From positions 124,001 through 188,000 of the forward strand of contig CAIWDD010000001.1 in assembly GCA_903911355.1 (NCBI GenBank): a stretch of DNA of 64,000 bases. Reading direction: 5' to 3'. Within the stretch, counting starts at the first letter, position 1. Each line of letters opens with the position of its first letter. Source of the stretch: an uncultured Nodularia sp. Lineage in GTDB: Bacteria > Cyanobacteriota > Cyanobacteriia > Cyanobacteriales > Nostocaceae. Shown here piece after piece: positions 1 to 9,464 of the stretch. The position numbers and the translations under genes are program-made. Under the pieces are notes generated by a model, which worked only from the letters and a program-made list of their open reading frames with translations, ran no database searches and was not told where the DNA came from.

Positions 1-804
1 ATGAACCTCATAGATACCTGTGGTACTGGGGGCGACGGGTCATCAACCTTTAACATTTCTACAGCAGTGGCTTTTGTAGCTGCTGCCTATGGTGTACCTG
101 TTGCTAAACATGGCAATCGCTCCGCCTCCAGTCTGACTGGTAGTGCGGATGTGTTGGAAGCATTGGGGGTAAATCTCAAAGCTGCTAGTGAAAAGGTGCA
201 GGGGGCAGTAAAAGAGGTGGGGATCACTTTCTTGTTTGCCCCTGGGTGGCATCCGGCACTCAAAGCCGTTGCTGGTTTACGACGGACTCTCAAAGTCAGA
301 ACCGTATTTAATTTACTAGGTCCCTTAGTCAATCCCTTATATCCCACGGGTCAAGTAGTGGGGCTATTTACTCCCAAGCTTTTAACAACTGTTGCCCAAG
401 CATTGCATAACTTAGGTAAGCAGAAAGCAATTGTCCTACATGGAAGAGAAAGACTTGATGAGGCTGGCTTAGGAGATATAACCGACTTGGCAGTTTTATC
501 AGAAGGTCAGGTTGAATTAAGTACTGTAAATCCCCTAGAAGTAGGTGTAACTCCGGCTGCCATTAGTGCGCTGCGGGGTGGGGATGTCCAAGAAAATGCA
601 GTGATTCTCAAAGCAGTATTACAAGGTAAGGGAACTCAGGCACAACAGGACGCTGTGGCCTTAAATGCTTCCCTAGCCCTGCAAGTGGCGGGTGTAATTC
701 CTTTATTAGACCATGCCCAAGGGGTGAATGTGTCTAGGGCAATTCTTGAGAGTGGTGCTGCTTGGCAAAAATTAGAACAGCTAGTTGAGTTTCTGCAGGA
801 TTAA
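1..804 (+). CDS. trpD: Anthranilate phosphoribosyltransferase TrpD (5' end outside window)
   Basis: The enzyme transfers the phosphoribosyl group of PRPP to anthranilate, the second step of tryptophan synthesis in the cytoplasm. The visible 267 residues open just before the PRPP-binding loop DTCGTGGDG (5-13) and continue with KHGNRSASS (36-44), FAPGWHP (79-85) and [13 protein letters not shown] (100-112). LDEAGL, near residue 155, carries the acidic pair expected to bind Mg2+. Family members are about 340-360 residues, so the amino-terminal helical domain of some 70-80 residues must lie upstream. The ATG at position 1 is therefore an internal Met rather than the start. The following gene, carA, is 245 bp away, so there is no sign of a tight operon on this side. 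The family call is secure. Confidence 0.96.
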   Translation: MNLIDTCGTGGDGSSTFNISTAVAFVAAAYGVPVAKHGNRSASSLTGSADVLEALGVNLKAASEKVQGAVKEVGITFLFAPGWHPALKAVAGLRRTLKVRTVFNLLGPLVNPLYPTGQVVGLFTPKLLTTVAQALHNLGKQKAIVLHGRERLDEAGLGDITDLAVLSEGQVELSTVNPLEVGVTPAAISALRGGDVQENAVILKAVLQGKGTQAQQDAVALNASLALQVAGVIPLLDHAQGVNVSRAILESGAAWQKLEQLVEFLQD

Positions 805-1049
805 CTTTTGAGCCTGATTAGTGACTGAAATAATCGGTTCGGACATGAGATAATTAATATTTGCAGTAATAGCTGAACTAGGGACAAAATACTGCTTACC
901 ATTAACAAATGCCCACATAGGATCACTGTTCCACTATCCCCAAAGCCAAGCTTTGACGGCGTGGCGGTGGATCAAAGAATTACCAGGTGAGAAACCTGGG
1001 TTATGCCTTAATGGCGTGAAAGTTACATTATTTTTTGTCTTAATCACCT

Positions 1050-2195
1050 ATGCCCCTGTCTGACACAATACCTGCTCTACTTGTCTTAGCCGATGGAACT
1101 ACTTATCGCGGTTGGTCTTTTGGTGCAACGGGAACCAAAATCGGGGAAGTGGTATTTAACACCGGTATGACTGGATATCAAGAAGTCCTGACTGACCCCA
1201 GTTACTGCGGTCAAATCGTCATTTTTACCTATCCTGAATTAGGGAATACTGGTATCAATATTGAAGACGAGGAATCGAACCGGCCTCTGTGTGCTGGGGC
1301 GATCGCCCGCAATATTTGTCATCGCCCCAGCAACTGGCGGTCAACCCAATCCTTGCCTAATTACCTCAATCACCATCAAATACCCGGCATCTACGGCATT
1401 GATACTCGTGCCCTCACGCGCAAAATTCGCACAGTAGGAGCTATGAATGGTGGTATTTCTACATCTCTCGATGAAGTGGAATTGTTAGAGCAGGTACTAG
1501 CAGCACCCAGCATGGCTGGTTTAAATTTGGCGCGTCAAGTTAGCACACCCAAGGTATATGAATGGACTGAGAAGACAATTCCCGCTTGGGAGTTCAATTC
1601 AGAATTTGTAGTTAATAACACAGAAACTTTGACTGTTGTTGCCCTAGACTTTGGTATAAAACGTAATATTTTGCGTCGTCTAGCCAGTTACGGTTGCCGA
1701 GTGATAGTTGTTCCTTTAGATACACCTGTAGAAGAAATCCTTAAATATAACCCAGATGGGATATTTCTTTCCAATGGTCCGGGTGATCCAGCGGCGGTGA
1801 CAGAAGGGATTACAACCGCTAAGGCATTGCTGGAAAGTCAAAAACCCATATTCGGCATTTGTATGGGACACCAGATTATAGGTCATGCCCTGGGGGCAGA
1901 AACTTATAAACTTAAGTTTGGTCATCGGGGTTTAAATCAGCCAGCCGGACTACAGCAGAAGGTAGAAATTACCAGCCAAAACCACAGTTTTGCCATTAAC
2001 CCAGATTCATTACCTGCCGGAGTTGTGGAAGTTAGCCACCTAAATCTCAATGATGGCACCGTTGCTGGCTTACGACATCAGTCTCTACCTGTATTCTCTG
2101 TTCAGTATCACCCAGAGGCTAGTCCTGGACCTCATGATGGTGACTACTTATTCCAGAAATTTGTCCAAGCTATGCAAAAGAGCAAATTCATCTAG
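1050..2195 (+). CDS. carA: Carbamoyl-phosphate synthase small subunit CarA
   Basis: CarA is the glutaminase subunit of carbamoyl-phosphate synthase. It hydrolyses glutamine and passes ammonia to CarB for arginine and pyrimidine synthesis. The 381-residue length is normal. The amino-terminal half is the CarA-specific domain ([19 protein letters not shown]). The carboxy half is a class I glutamine amidotransferase: SNGPGDP forms the oxyanion region, Cys271 in GICMGHQ is the nucleophile, and [10 protein letters not shown] supplies the catalytic His and Glu. The ATG at 1050 gives the expected start [16 protein letters not shown]. No carB lies nearby, which is usual in cyanobacteria, where pyrimidine genes are scattered; pyrC appears alone near 46 kb. 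Confidence 0.97.
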   Translation: MPLSDTIPALLVLADGTTYRGWSFGATGTKIGEVVFNTGMTGYQEVLTDPSYCGQIVIFTYPELGNTGINIEDEESNRPLCAGAIARNICHRPSNWRSTQSLPNYLNHHQIPGIYGIDTRALTRKIRTVGAMNGGISTSLDEVELLEQVLAAPSMAGLNLARQVSTPKVYEWTEKTIPAWEFNSEFVVNNTETLTVVALDFGIKRNILRRLASYGCRVIVVPLDTPVEEILKYNPDGIFLSNGPGDPAAVTEGITTAKALLESQKPIFGICMGHQIIGHALGAETYKLKFGHRGLNQPAGLQQKVEITSQNHSFAINPDSLPAGVVEVSHLNLNDGTVAGLRHQSLPVFSVQYHPEASPGPHDGDYLFQKFVQAMQKSKFI

Positions 2196-2590
2196 AACAA
2201 CTGAGGTAAAGTAAAAAGGGAGATGAGGTACAAGGGGTTGACCACTCTCACCAGACTTATCCTCAAATATGCCCAAATTTACTCATTGAGCGGGAAAATG
2301 CCTTGACAAGGGCGATTAATGAATTTACAATCGCGCAGAGGTAATAACCACCCCTGGAACTATGAAAATTTCCGGGTATGGCTAGCTCCGTCCAATCCTA
2401 AAGCCTGTGGATTAAGTCAGCGCCTTCGCTCTTAAAGTGAAGCAGGAAGATGATTTCGGACTTTTAGGTGAGTTTGAGGAAGTTTAGTAGAGCAGAATAA
2501 CCGCAGAAGTTATTAATGGAGTATCTACTCATCCCCTGACTTCCCCTATCTGGACAAGTTGTAGACAACTTGCGCTAAAACCATCTATAC
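2196..2590. other. Intergenic region between carA and the STAS gene
   Basis: These 395 bp hold no convincing reading frame. The only clear structure is a perfect inverted repeat at 2555-2572, listed separately, close to the start of the STAS gene. Confidence 0.6.
2555..2572. promoter_or_regulatory. Perfect 18-bp inverted repeat upstream of STAS gene (candidate operator)
   Basis: CAAGTTGT-AG-ACAACTTG is an uninterrupted 8+2+8 inverted repeat lying 18 bp upstream of the 2591 start codon. It has the symmetry of a dimeric-regulator site, or could form a hairpin in the leader RNA. No cognate regulator is evident next to it. Confidence 0.35.
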
Positions 2591-2986
2591 TTGAGCGTTC
2601 ACTTTAACCATGAGGAGGGAATTATTGCTGAACCACTGAATCTAACCGTGAGCCTGAGAGGCACTCGCGAAGTCCGGGATAACTGTCAGCTATTCCGCCT
2701 CACAGGTTTGTTAGACGCATTTTCTGAGCCGACGTTTCGCAAGGTACTGGGCAATAAAATTGATGATGGTCCAAAGCACATTATTCTGGATCTCTCACAA
2801 ATTGACTTTGTTGATAGCTCCGGTTTGGGCGCTCTGGTGCAGCTGGCTAAACAAGCTCAAACCGCCGGCGGTACTTTGCAAATTGTGACAAATGCCCGAG
2901 TAACTCAAACGGTCAAGCTGGTTCGCTTGGAAAAGTTTCTAGCCCTGCAAACTTCAGTTGAGACGGCTTTAGAAAACATCAAGTAA
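2591..2986 (+). CDS. STAS-domain anti-sigma factor antagonist
   Basis: This is a single STAS domain protein of the SpoIIAA/RsbV type. Such proteins take part in partner switching by binding an anti-sigma or similar kinase and are controlled by phosphorylation of a conserved serine. The signature DFVDSSGLGALVQL is present, with the phosphorylatable Ser in the SS pair. The rest of the chain (DAFSEPTF, HIILDLSQI, LQIVTNAR) follows the family fold to the end. The frame is open from a TTG at 2591, but a GTG at 2648 would give a shorter 112-residue protein beginning MSLRGTREVRDN, closer to the usual family length; neither has a good ribosome-binding site. A matching kinase or phosphatase gene is not adjacent. 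Confidence 0.88.
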   Translation: MSVHFNHEEGIIAEPLNLTVSLRGTREVRDNCQLFRLTGLLDAFSEPTFRKVLGNKIDDGPKHIILDLSQIDFVDSSGLGALVQLAKQAQTAGGTLQIVTNARVTQTVKLVRLEKFLALQTSVETALENIK

Positions 2987-3855
2987 TCTTGATCGCTTTA
3001 TAGAGGCCGGGGAAATGCCGATATCGTCGATTTGATGCGGAGTAAGACCGGAAAATCCCAAGCTAGAAAGGTGTCTGTCGATGAAACCGGCAGCCTACAC
3101 TTACCTACAGGAGAGTGTGGGTAATTTACCGAAGCTGAAACATAACCTCTCTCCTGGTGAGAGAGGTTTAACAATTAGCTAAAACAGCAAGAAGCCTCTG
3201 GGCTACCGTCAGGAAGGCGATCGCACTCAGTTGCACAGGAGTTGACGACACCCCTGTGAACTAATGCCGGAAGCGAGATCACCGGCTGTGGACGAAATGA
3301 GCAAAATATTTTGTTTGCGCCCATAAATTTGATAGAATAAATCCGGTAGACCTCACCCCCATGGGTGTCTTAGCAGCCTCTGTCCACTAGCATTGCGATT
3401 ATTGGTCAGCGACTGTATTCCACAGAGTAGAAGTCAGTAGGCACATCTTGATTAATATAAGTCGCCTCCGGGTTGGTCATCAGCTCGCGCAGAAGCCAGC
3501 ATATCATCGGTGAGCAGTGAAATTTGTAGGAACGTAAGAAATTTACAGTCGGCAATAGGCATTAAGTAAACTTAAAACAAAGCCCATCGCCACCCAGTCT
3601 ATGGGATGCCTAGCCATAGCAATAGCTGGATTGGGTGAGAAGCCTACACTCAATTTCTCAAAGAAATTCAGTTAGGGGAGTATGTCACTGGGTGTCAACC
3701 TTGGAAGACACGACGGGTGGTCTCGTCACTTTGAGATGCCTATAATAGCCTAATAGTTTGATAAAATACATTAATACTCAAAATCAAGTGTGGATCAAAA
3801 AGGTTACAATTAGTCGGTAATATTTGACAGTCTCTTTTATGTTCGGTGTACCAAC
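2987..3855. other. 869-bp region without protein genes; possible structured RNA
   Basis: No reading frame of useful length is present; the best is a 29-codon frame from the ATG at 3035. The first 350 bp are richer in GC than typical spacers here and contain several short self-complementary stretches, including the strong hairpin at 3144-3168. This composition fits a noncoding RNA or a decayed gene. I do not recognise tmRNA, RNase P RNA, SRP RNA or 6S RNA in it. Confidence 0.4.
3144..3168 (+). terminator. Strong hairpin, terminator-like
   Basis: AACCTCTCTC and GAGAGAGGTT form a perfect 10-bp stem around the five-base loop CTGGT. There is no run of T after it, so it may end a transcript weakly or belong to a structured RNA. 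It lies 158 bp past the STAS stop codon. Confidence 0.45.
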
Positions 3856-4416
3856 ATGGCTGGCTTCAGAAGTCATCAATCTATGAAAGCTCTGTTGAAG
3901 ATGCCTGCTAACTATAGCCCGTTGAGGAATGATGAATTTGTGACATCACAGGGACAAGAGCTATTAGAAGGGAAAAATGAACCCCCCCAGCCCAGTTCGT
4001 CTTGGCATCAAGCACTGTTGGCTACCACCGGGACACTACCTGTGCTTTCTCAGTCACAAATACAACAAATGTCGCCTTTGGCCTTAGCCTATATAGGTGA
4101 TGCAATTTATGAATTGTATGTTAGGATGTTCTATCTGTTGCCAGTGCAACAGACCAGAACCTACCACTGTTTGGTGGTAGCACAGGTAAGAGCTGAAACA
4201 CAAGCGCTACATTTGCGATCGCTGACTCCGCATCTGAGTCCAGCCGAATTAGAAATCGTCCGTCGAGGCCGTAATGCTGCTTCAGGACGGACTAAGCGGG
4301 TTGAACCCCAAATTTATCAACAAGCAACAAGTTTAGAAACTTTAATTGGCTACCTTTATCTGACGGATTTCCCCCGATTAACAGAATTGTTGCAAAAACT
4401 CCATCTAGAGAAATAG
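3856..4416 (+). CDS. mrnC: Mini-ribonuclease III (MrnC)
   Basis: Mini-RNase III is an RNase III catalytic domain without the double-stranded-RNA-binding domain; in Bacillus it matures 23S rRNA. The core runs from about residue 72: MSPLALAYIGDAIYELYVRM contains the catalytic aspartate in GDA, followed by the VAQVRAETQA helix and the RRGRNAAS motif typical of the family. The enzyme core is about 115 residues. The first 65-70 residues look unstructured and may be partly noncoding, since other ATG codons at 3883 and 3901 are in frame. The next gene on the same strand, 97 bp downstream, is an rRNA methyltransferase, which fits a shared role in ribosomal RNA. Confidence 0.9.
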   Translation: MAGFRSHQSMKALLKMPANYSPLRNDEFVTSQGQELLEGKNEPPQPSSSWHQALLATTGTLPVLSQSQIQQMSPLALAYIGDAIYELYVRMFYLLPVQQTRTYHCLVVAQVRAETQALHLRSLTPHLSPAELEIVRRGRNAASGRTKRVEPQIYQQATSLETLIGYLYLTDFPRLTELLQKLHLEK

Positions 4417-4513
4417 TGAGCGACTCAGTCTCAAGATAGGAAAGTCAGCACTTGGGGTTGACTAAATTCAAAGAACCCCAATCTCCCACTCATAAACTAT
4501 ACCCAAAACTTAT

Positions 4514-5482
4514 ATGGCTAACAAACCCAGGAAAGTCCAGACTCCTAGCGAAGCGAATCGCATCAAACCTATAAAATTAAAGGGGAAGCGTGTTATTACT
4601 AGTTCGGTGCGCAGTCCCCGCCTCAGTGACAGGGATAAAAAACCCGTCTCCAGAAGCACAAGCCAACATCCCATTAATACCCATTCATCCCCAGTAGCAC
4701 AATCGCCAGAAAATAGTGATCTCATCTACGGTCGCCATCCAGTTTTGACTGCTTTGGAAAGTGAACGGGGACTGAACCGCATCTGGATTACTACTCGTTT
4801 ACGTTACGACCACCGCTTTCATCATTTGCTCTTGCAAGCGAAGGAAAATGGCACAGTCATTGATGAAGTAGAGCCAAGACGCTTAGACCAAATCACCGAT
4901 CAGGCCAATCACCAAGGTATTGCGGCGCAAGTAGCCCCCCACGCATATATTGAGTTACCTGATTTAATTGCACAAGCGAAATCTGTAACCGATCCTGTAA
5001 TTGTGGTGGCTGAGGGAATTACTGACCCCCACAATTTGGGAGCAATTATTCGCACAGCCGAAGCCATAGGCGCTCAGGGTTTGGTGATCCCTCAAAGAAG
5101 GGCATCAGGAATTACTTCTACTGTGGTCAAAGTGGCCGCAGGTGCTTTAGAAAACTTTTCTGTAGCTAGAGTAGTTAACCTCAGTCGTGCCTTAGAAGAA
5201 TTAAAAGAGGCGGGATTCTGGATTTATGGTACTGCTAGCACAGCCAGTGAACCCCTCCATACAGTTAAATTTACTGGCCCTATCGTTTTAGTTATTGGTT
5301 CCGAAGGGGAAGGGCTGAGTATGCTAACGCAGCGCTCCTGCGATGTCTTGGTTTCAATACCCCTGTTAGGCAAAACCCCTAGTCTCAACGCCTCAGTAGC
5401 CGCTGGTATGGCGCTTTACGAAATCTATCGCCAAAGGTCATTAAACACTTTGTACCTAGATAAGTTACAAAAACCCCTTTAA
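4514..5482 (+). CDS. rlmB: SpoU/TrmH-family 23S rRNA 2'-O-methyltransferase (RlmB-like)
   Basis: This SPOUT-class enzyme methylates a ribose 2'-hydroxyl in structured RNA using S-adenosylmethionine; the closest known role is RlmB acting on 23S rRNA. After a basic, low-complexity leader of about 70 residues comes the substrate-binding domain ([12 protein letters not shown] to about residue 150). The catalytic knot domain then shows [20 protein letters not shown] (motif 1 with the catalytic Arg), [13 protein letters not shown] (motif 2) and [20 protein letters not shown] (motif 3). All three motifs are intact. The charged leader is longer than in E. coli RlmB but is common in cyanobacteria. The exact rRNA site is inferred, not shown. 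Confidence 0.92.
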   Translation: MANKPRKVQTPSEANRIKPIKLKGKRVITSSVRSPRLSDRDKKPVSRSTSQHPINTHSSPVAQSPENSDLIYGRHPVLTALESERGLNRIWITTRLRYDHRFHHLLLQAKENGTVIDEVEPRRLDQITDQANHQGIAAQVAPHAYIELPDLIAQAKSVTDPVIVVAEGITDPHNLGAIIRTAEAIGAQGLVIPQRRASGITSTVVKVAAGALENFSVARVVNLSRALEELKEAGFWIYGTASTASEPLHTVKFTGPIVLVIGSEGEGLSMLTQRSCDVLVSIPLLGKTPSLNASVAAGMALYEIYRQRSLNTLYLDKLQKPL

Positions 5483-5733
5483 AAAAATAGGGGTAAGTTT
5501 CCACCCATAGGAATGTTAGATGGGGATAAAAGCCAGGTGATAACGAAAATAGATGGGACTGATTCAAACCCAGGTTGATGAGAGAGTGAGGTGTTCATAG
5601 AGTCACAAATAGCTTCTCTTCATCTGGACTTTTACTACAATATATGTAGAATATTAACATAATGTAAAAGCAAAATCAGTACCATATCTTTTCCTTTAAT
5701 ATTCAGTACCACATTGATAAATCGGCTACAACT

Positions 5734-6036
5734 ATGCAAACAATTTGGAATAACCTGAAGGAATCATTAACTAATCAGTTCCACAACATGGGTCTAGCCT
5801 GGTGGGTGGAAATTGTGACGCAAAATCCCCGGTGTACCTACTACTTCGGTCCATTTTTGAATTCTGCTGATGCTAAAGTGGCAATCAAGGGCTATGTAGA
5901 AGATTTGGAGGTTGAAGGGGCACAAGGAATACTTGTGAATGTCAAGCGGTGCAAACCCGGTACTTTAACAATTGCTGAAGACTTGGGGGAAAGGATTGAC
6001 CGTAAAGTAAAGCCTGTCTTTAGCGGTCAGATATAA
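5734..6036 (+). CDS. DUF1816 domain protein
   Basis: The 100-residue protein matches, from memory, the cyanobacterial DUF1816 family. It has an amino-terminal GLAWWVEIVTQNPRCTYYFG stretch, then SADAKVAIKGYVEDLEVEGA and a basic carboxy end with KRCKPGTLTI. There are no membrane segments or catalytic motifs. The function of the family is not established; members occur almost only in cyanobacteria. It stands alone, with 251 bp upstream and 506 bp downstream without genes. The ATG at 5734 is the only reasonable start. Confidence 0.82.
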   Translation: MQTIWNNLKESLTNQFHNMGLAWWVEIVTQNPRCTYYFGPFLNSADAKVAIKGYVEDLEVEGAQGILVNVKRCKPGTLTIAEDLGERIDRKVKPVFSGQI

Positions 6037-6542
6037 TCAAAATTCAAGGGCTATCATGGTTCTCAGTCGGTTTCTCTGGGAACTATGCTTTTGGTATTTG
6101 AGATTCGGATTCGACAACGCCGGTATTTGTGTCTTTGGGTATATGACTTACTAGGGTAAAAATATAAAATAGAATCATGGCAAGAATCCTAATTATTACT
6201 TGTAATCACAGATAAACGTAATTGTAGAGCCATTCTCAAAGATGGAATGCTTGACCGTGAGGAATACATCTAAGTTTATCTGTGGTTTTTTCATGAGAAT
6301 AATAGCGAATGGCGATCGCACAGCGGTGATTAATCAGCAGACCGGCGATACTGGTTTAATTTCCGGTCGGAAAACCTTCCAGGGTATCTTTGGGGAAGGT
6401 GTGAAAGTGTTTCACGCCATTAGTGGGTGTTTACTTGTCCCCAGATGTGACCATAGTCCAGTACAAGAATTTGGCTTTTAGACTTGCTGAGGAATTATAA
6501 AAAGATAACTCTTGGTAATTATTCTAAGATATCCTTAGATAA
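6037..6542. other. 506-bp intergenic region with a candidate structured RNA
   Basis: No supported protein gene. A 79-codon frame at 6242-6481 has no family resemblance and overlaps the inverted-repeat structure at 6207-6291, which is listed separately. Confidence 0.5.
6207..6291 (+). ncRNA. Candidate small RNA or long terminator stem
   Basis: CACAGATAAAC (6207-6217) pairs perfectly with GTTTATCTGTG (6274-6284), closing a 56-nt interior that contains a second small hairpin (CATTC 6231-6235 with GAATG 6245-6249). The closing stem is followed at once by G and six T residues, as in an intrinsic terminator. The whole unit is about 85 nt. It could be a small RNA with its own terminator or the relic of a small inverted-repeat element. 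No promoter was recognised. Confidence 0.35.
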
Positions 6543-6569
6543 GTGAGAGAATTGCCAAATAAATTAAGC

Positions 6570-7736
6570 ATGAAGCTGGCAGAACGAGTAAGTAAGGTGA
6601 CCCCTTCTTTGACCTTAGCGATCGCAGCTAAAGCTAAGGCCATGAAGGCTGAAGGAATAGACGTTTGTAGTTTCAGCGCTGGTGAACCAGATTTTGACAC
6701 TCCGGCCCACATCAAAGCCGCAGCAGCCAAAGCCTTGGATTCAGGTAAAACCAAGTATGGCCCAGCAGCTGGAGAACCAAAGTTAAGGGAAGCGATCGCC
6801 CAGAAGCTGAAAACCGACAATGGTCTGAATTATCAGTCGGAGAATGTGATTGTCACCAACGGTGGTAAACATTCTTTATTTAACCTGATGTTAGCCCTGA
6901 TTGATCCGGGGGATGAGGTAATATTCGGTGCCCCCTATTGGCTAAGTTATCCAGAAATGGTAACCTTAGCTGGTGGGAAGTCAGTAATTCTCACCACAGA
7001 TGCGACGACGGACTATAAAGTTACCCCTGAACAACTACGTCAAGCAATTACACCCAAAACTAAGTTATTTATTCTTAACTCTCCATCTAATCCTACTGGG
7101 ATGGTCTACACCCCAGATGAGATTAAAGCACTGGCCCAAGTGATAGTGGATGCAGATATTTATGTAGTGTCTGATGAGATTTACGAAAAGATTCTCTACG
7201 ACGGCGCAGAACATATCAGCATTGGTTCCCTGGGGGAAGCCATCTTTGAGCGCACCTTGATTAGTAACGGGTTTGCTAAAGCTTATTCTATGACCGGTTG
7301 GCGACTGGGTTATTTAGCAGGACCTGTGGAGATTATTCGATCTGCTATTTCCATTCAGGGACATAGTACATCTAATGTGTGTACTTTTGCTCAATATGGG
7401 GCGATCGCAGCTTTAGAAAGCTCTCAAGACTGTGTAGAATCAATGCGCCAAGCATTCGCCCAGCGGCGACAGGTAATGTTGGATAGACTCAACGCCATTC
7501 CGGGATTGAGTTGTAGTAAACCGGATGGTGCTTTTTATCTGTTTCCTGACATCAGTAAAACAGGTCTTAACTCCCTGGAATTCTCTAACGCCCTCTTAGA
7601 AACACAGCAAGTGGCTGTCATTCCAGGTATTGCCTTTGGTGCTGATCAAAACATTCGTTTGTCCTACGCCACTGATATGGACACGATTCAAAAAGGAATG
7701 GACAGGTTGGAGAAATTTGTGAGTTCCCTGGTTTAA
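6570..7736 (+). CDS. aspC: Class I aspartate aminotransferase (PLP-dependent)
   Basis: The enzyme exchanges the amino group between aspartate and 2-oxoglutarate with pyridoxal phosphate. Fold-type I features are complete: [11 protein letters not shown] near the start, SNPTGMVY (substrate and cofactor contacts), VSDEIYEKI with the Asp that holds the pyridine nitrogen, and [14 protein letters not shown], whose Lys forms the Schiff base. The late Arg that binds the substrate carboxylate lies in IRLSYAT. A GTG at 6543 extends the frame by nine codons, but the ATG at 6570 ([16 protein letters not shown]) matches the usual bacterial start. A closely related prephenate or other aminotransferase specificity cannot be excluded from sequence alone. 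Confidence 0.92.
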   Translation: MKLAERVSKVTPSLTLAIAAKAKAMKAEGIDVCSFSAGEPDFDTPAHIKAAAAKALDSGKTKYGPAAGEPKLREAIAQKLKTDNGLNYQSENVIVTNGGKHSLFNLMLALIDPGDEVIFGAPYWLSYPEMVTLAGGKSVILTTDATTDYKVTPEQLRQAITPKTKLFILNSPSNPTGMVYTPDEIKALAQVIVDADIYVVSDEIYEKILYDGAEHISIGSLGEAIFERTLISNGFAKAYSMTGWRLGYLAGPVEIIRSAISIQGHSTSNVCTFAQYGAIAALESSQDCVESMRQAFAQRRQVMLDRLNAIPGLSCSKPDGAFYLFPDISKTGLNSLEFSNALLETQQVAVIPGIAFGADQNIRLSYATDMDTIQKGMDRLEKFVSSLV

Positions 7737-7746
7737 TCAACGGTAT

Positions 7747-7792
7747 GACCTTACTCCTCAGTCTACCTCACAAGTTTGGCGGGAGTAAGGTC
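7747..7792. terminator. Stem-loop between convergent aspC and trx genes
   Basis: GACCTTACTCC (7747-7757) and GGAGTAAGGTC (7782-7792) form a perfect 11-bp stem around 24 nt. It lies in the 143-bp gap where the aminotransferase and thioredoxin genes converge. There is no T run, so the terminator call rests on position and stem strength. Confidence 0.5.
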
Positions 7793-7879
7793 AAAAAGTG
7801 ACATATAATTTAGGCTATTTTAAATACTGGCACTACCTCAAATCAATTAAGTTGAAGTCTTATAATTTACCAGTAAATC

Positions 7880-8221
7880 TCAACCCTGAACCACCTCAAG
7901 CAACTTGTTAACAGCAGCAGTAAACTCTTCATAAGGGGAAACTCCCACAATACTTTCTGCTAACTCACCATCCTTGAACATTAAAACTGCTGGAATGCTA
8001 CGCAGACCAAACCTTTTGAAAATTGGCTTGTTATTGTCAACATCTACCTTCACCACCTGAAGGCGACCCTGATATTCTTCAGCGAGTTGTTCCATTAAGG
8101 GAGCAACAATACGACAAGGACCGCACCAAGTAGCAGTGAAATCAACAACAACAACTTTTTCACTAGCTAAAAGAGTATCAAATTCACTACCTTCAACATA
8201 AGCAACTGTATCAGTGGACAT
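7880..8221 (-). CDS. trxA: Thioredoxin
   Basis: This is a soluble thioredoxin that reduces target disulfides. The active site WCGPCR (about residues 32-37) and the cis-proline segment RSIPAVLMFKDGE are intact, and the 113-residue length is standard. The ATG at 8221 has a clear AGGAG ribosome-binding site about 8 nt upstream. The gene points away from the cyclase-family gene that starts 86 bp away, so the two share a short divergent promoter region. Cyanobacteria carry several thioredoxins (m, x, y types); I cannot assign which this is. Confidence 0.95.
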   Translation of the reverse strand: MSTDTVAYVEGSEFDTLLASEKVVVVDFTATWCGPCRIVAPLMEQLAEEYQGRLQVVKVDVDNNKPIFKRFGLRSIPAVLMFKDGELAESIVGVSPYEEFTAAVNKLLEVVQG

Positions 8222-8307
8222 TAATTAAAGTCTCCTATTAAAACTTAGAGTAAAAACCTAACTGTCAAGACTATACTACTTTGTTGCGAGTTAAGAAACC
8301 ATCATCT

Positions 8308-9048
8308 ATGACTGGCTTCCCATTTTCATATATGAAACAAAATCAAAAGACTATAACTTACTCACAGGTAATACATCTAAGTCATATAATTGACATACAC
8401 ATTCCCCAATGGCCAGGTGATCCCCCAGTGGAATTTACCACCGTCGCCAACATCCCAGAGGATGGCTATTACCTACGGCGTTTGACCATGGGAGAACACA
8501 GTGCTACTCACATTAATGCACCTAAAAGTTTTTATCCTCATAGTGCGGGAATTGACCAATACCCAGGTGAGTCCCTAGTGCTACCTGCGGTAGTTATCCA
8601 CATCTGCGCAGCTGCAAAGTTAAATCCTGATTACGCCTTGACTGTTGCTGATGTTGTGACGTGGGAGAAAAAAAATGGTGAAATTCCTCCTGGTAGTTTA
8701 GTATTGCTTCATACTGGCTGGGAAAATAAATGGTTAGATAAAAAGCAATTTTTTAACCAAGATCCTCAAGGAAAAATGCACTTTCCCGGTTTTAGCTATG
8801 ATGCAACTGAGTTTCTGTTAGAACAAAGACAAATTGCTGGTTTAGGAACTGATACCCATGGGGTAGACCCTGGACAAGATGACAGTTTTAATATTAACCG
8901 TCTGGTATTGGCACAGCAGAGGATTATTTTGGAAAATCTCACCAACTTACAGCACTTACCACCAAGGGGTACTACTTTAATGATTGGTGTGTTGAGGTTG
9001 CGGGATGGTTCGGGTTCTCCTGTGGGGGTGTTAGCTTTAGTCCCATAG
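8308..9048 (+). CDS. Cyclase-family (kynurenine formamidase-like) metal hydrolase
   Basis: This belongs to the cyclase/KynB-like family of metal-dependent hydrolases, which open formamide or cyclic substrates. The family signature HxGTHxDxPxH is present in altered form as HSATHINAPKSFY, with Ala for Gly and Asn for Asp. The later GTDTHGVDPG and the closing GSPVGVLALV segment are conserved. In kynurenine formamidases the two His and the Asp bind metal, so the Asn is notable. The frame is open from a TTG at 8281; the ATG at 8308 or 8332 is more likely. No kynurenine-pathway genes are nearby, so the substrate is unknown. Confidence 0.83.
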   Translation: MTGFPFSYMKQNQKTITYSQVIHLSHIIDIHIPQWPGDPPVEFTTVANIPEDGYYLRRLTMGEHSATHINAPKSFYPHSAGIDQYPGESLVLPAVVIHICAAAKLNPDYALTVADVVTWEKKNGEIPPGSLVLLHTGWENKWLDKKQFFNQDPQGKMHFPGFSYDATEFLLEQRQIAGLGTDTHGVDPGQDDSFNINRLVLAQQRIILENLTNLQHLPPRGTTLMIGVLRLRDGSGSPVGVLALVP

Positions 9049-9464
9049 AATGGGAAATCGTGGTTTTTACTTCTATGACCTGGATGGTCATAATTTAGAA
9101 CCTGTAAATAAAATTGCAGGAGCAGTCCAGATTGATTAATCTCGACCACTCCTGCTACACCCCTTGCACAATAAAAAGATACCACTGTCAAAACCGGGAT
9201 GTGTGCCAAATTGCCAAATAACCGTGTTTTCCCCATGCAGTACATCGGTGAAACACTGGGTTTATTTGTGATTTCTGAAGATGTTGGCTTTCCTTGGTCA
9301 TATTTTCTCACATAGCTAGAGCGATCGCCTTGAGGACTTAGACCATCAGATTTTCCCCCTCACTTCTGTCAGCAGTCCGTGATATTTATCTTTTAGTGGG
9401 TCGTTATAGAATTGCTAAAATATTACTATTACTTGGTAAAAATTTGACAGGTTGAAAAAATTAC
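9049..9464. other. 416-bp intergenic region
   Basis: Between the cyclase gene and the DUF29 gene I see no supported gene, repeat or structured element apart from one HIP1 octamer near 9322. Confidence 0.6.

Noticed and set aside
1-3. ATG at position 1 as the trpD start
   Set aside because: The PRPP-binding loop begins four residues later, while real TrpD proteins have some 70-80 residues before it; the gene simply begins outside the window.
779-930. Minus-strand peptide overlapping the trpD end (DPMWAFVNGKQYFVP)
   Set aside because: It reads somewhat like protein but has an in-frame stop just before it and no start or family match; I could not decide it is a gene remnant.
983-999. CCAGGT/ACCTGG hairpin upstream of carA
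   Set aside because: Short stem and no T run or known riboswitch context.
5473-5494. ACCCCT/AGGGGT hairpin overlapping the rlmB stop codon
   Set aside because: Only six pairs, a ten-base loop and no T run; too weak to call a terminator.
6242-6481. 79-codon frame
   Set aside because: No family resemblance, overlaps an inverted-repeat structure, no ribosome-binding site.
8796-9311. 171-codon frame on the minus strand
   Set aside because: It is antisense to the end of the cyclase gene, has no domain and no good start.
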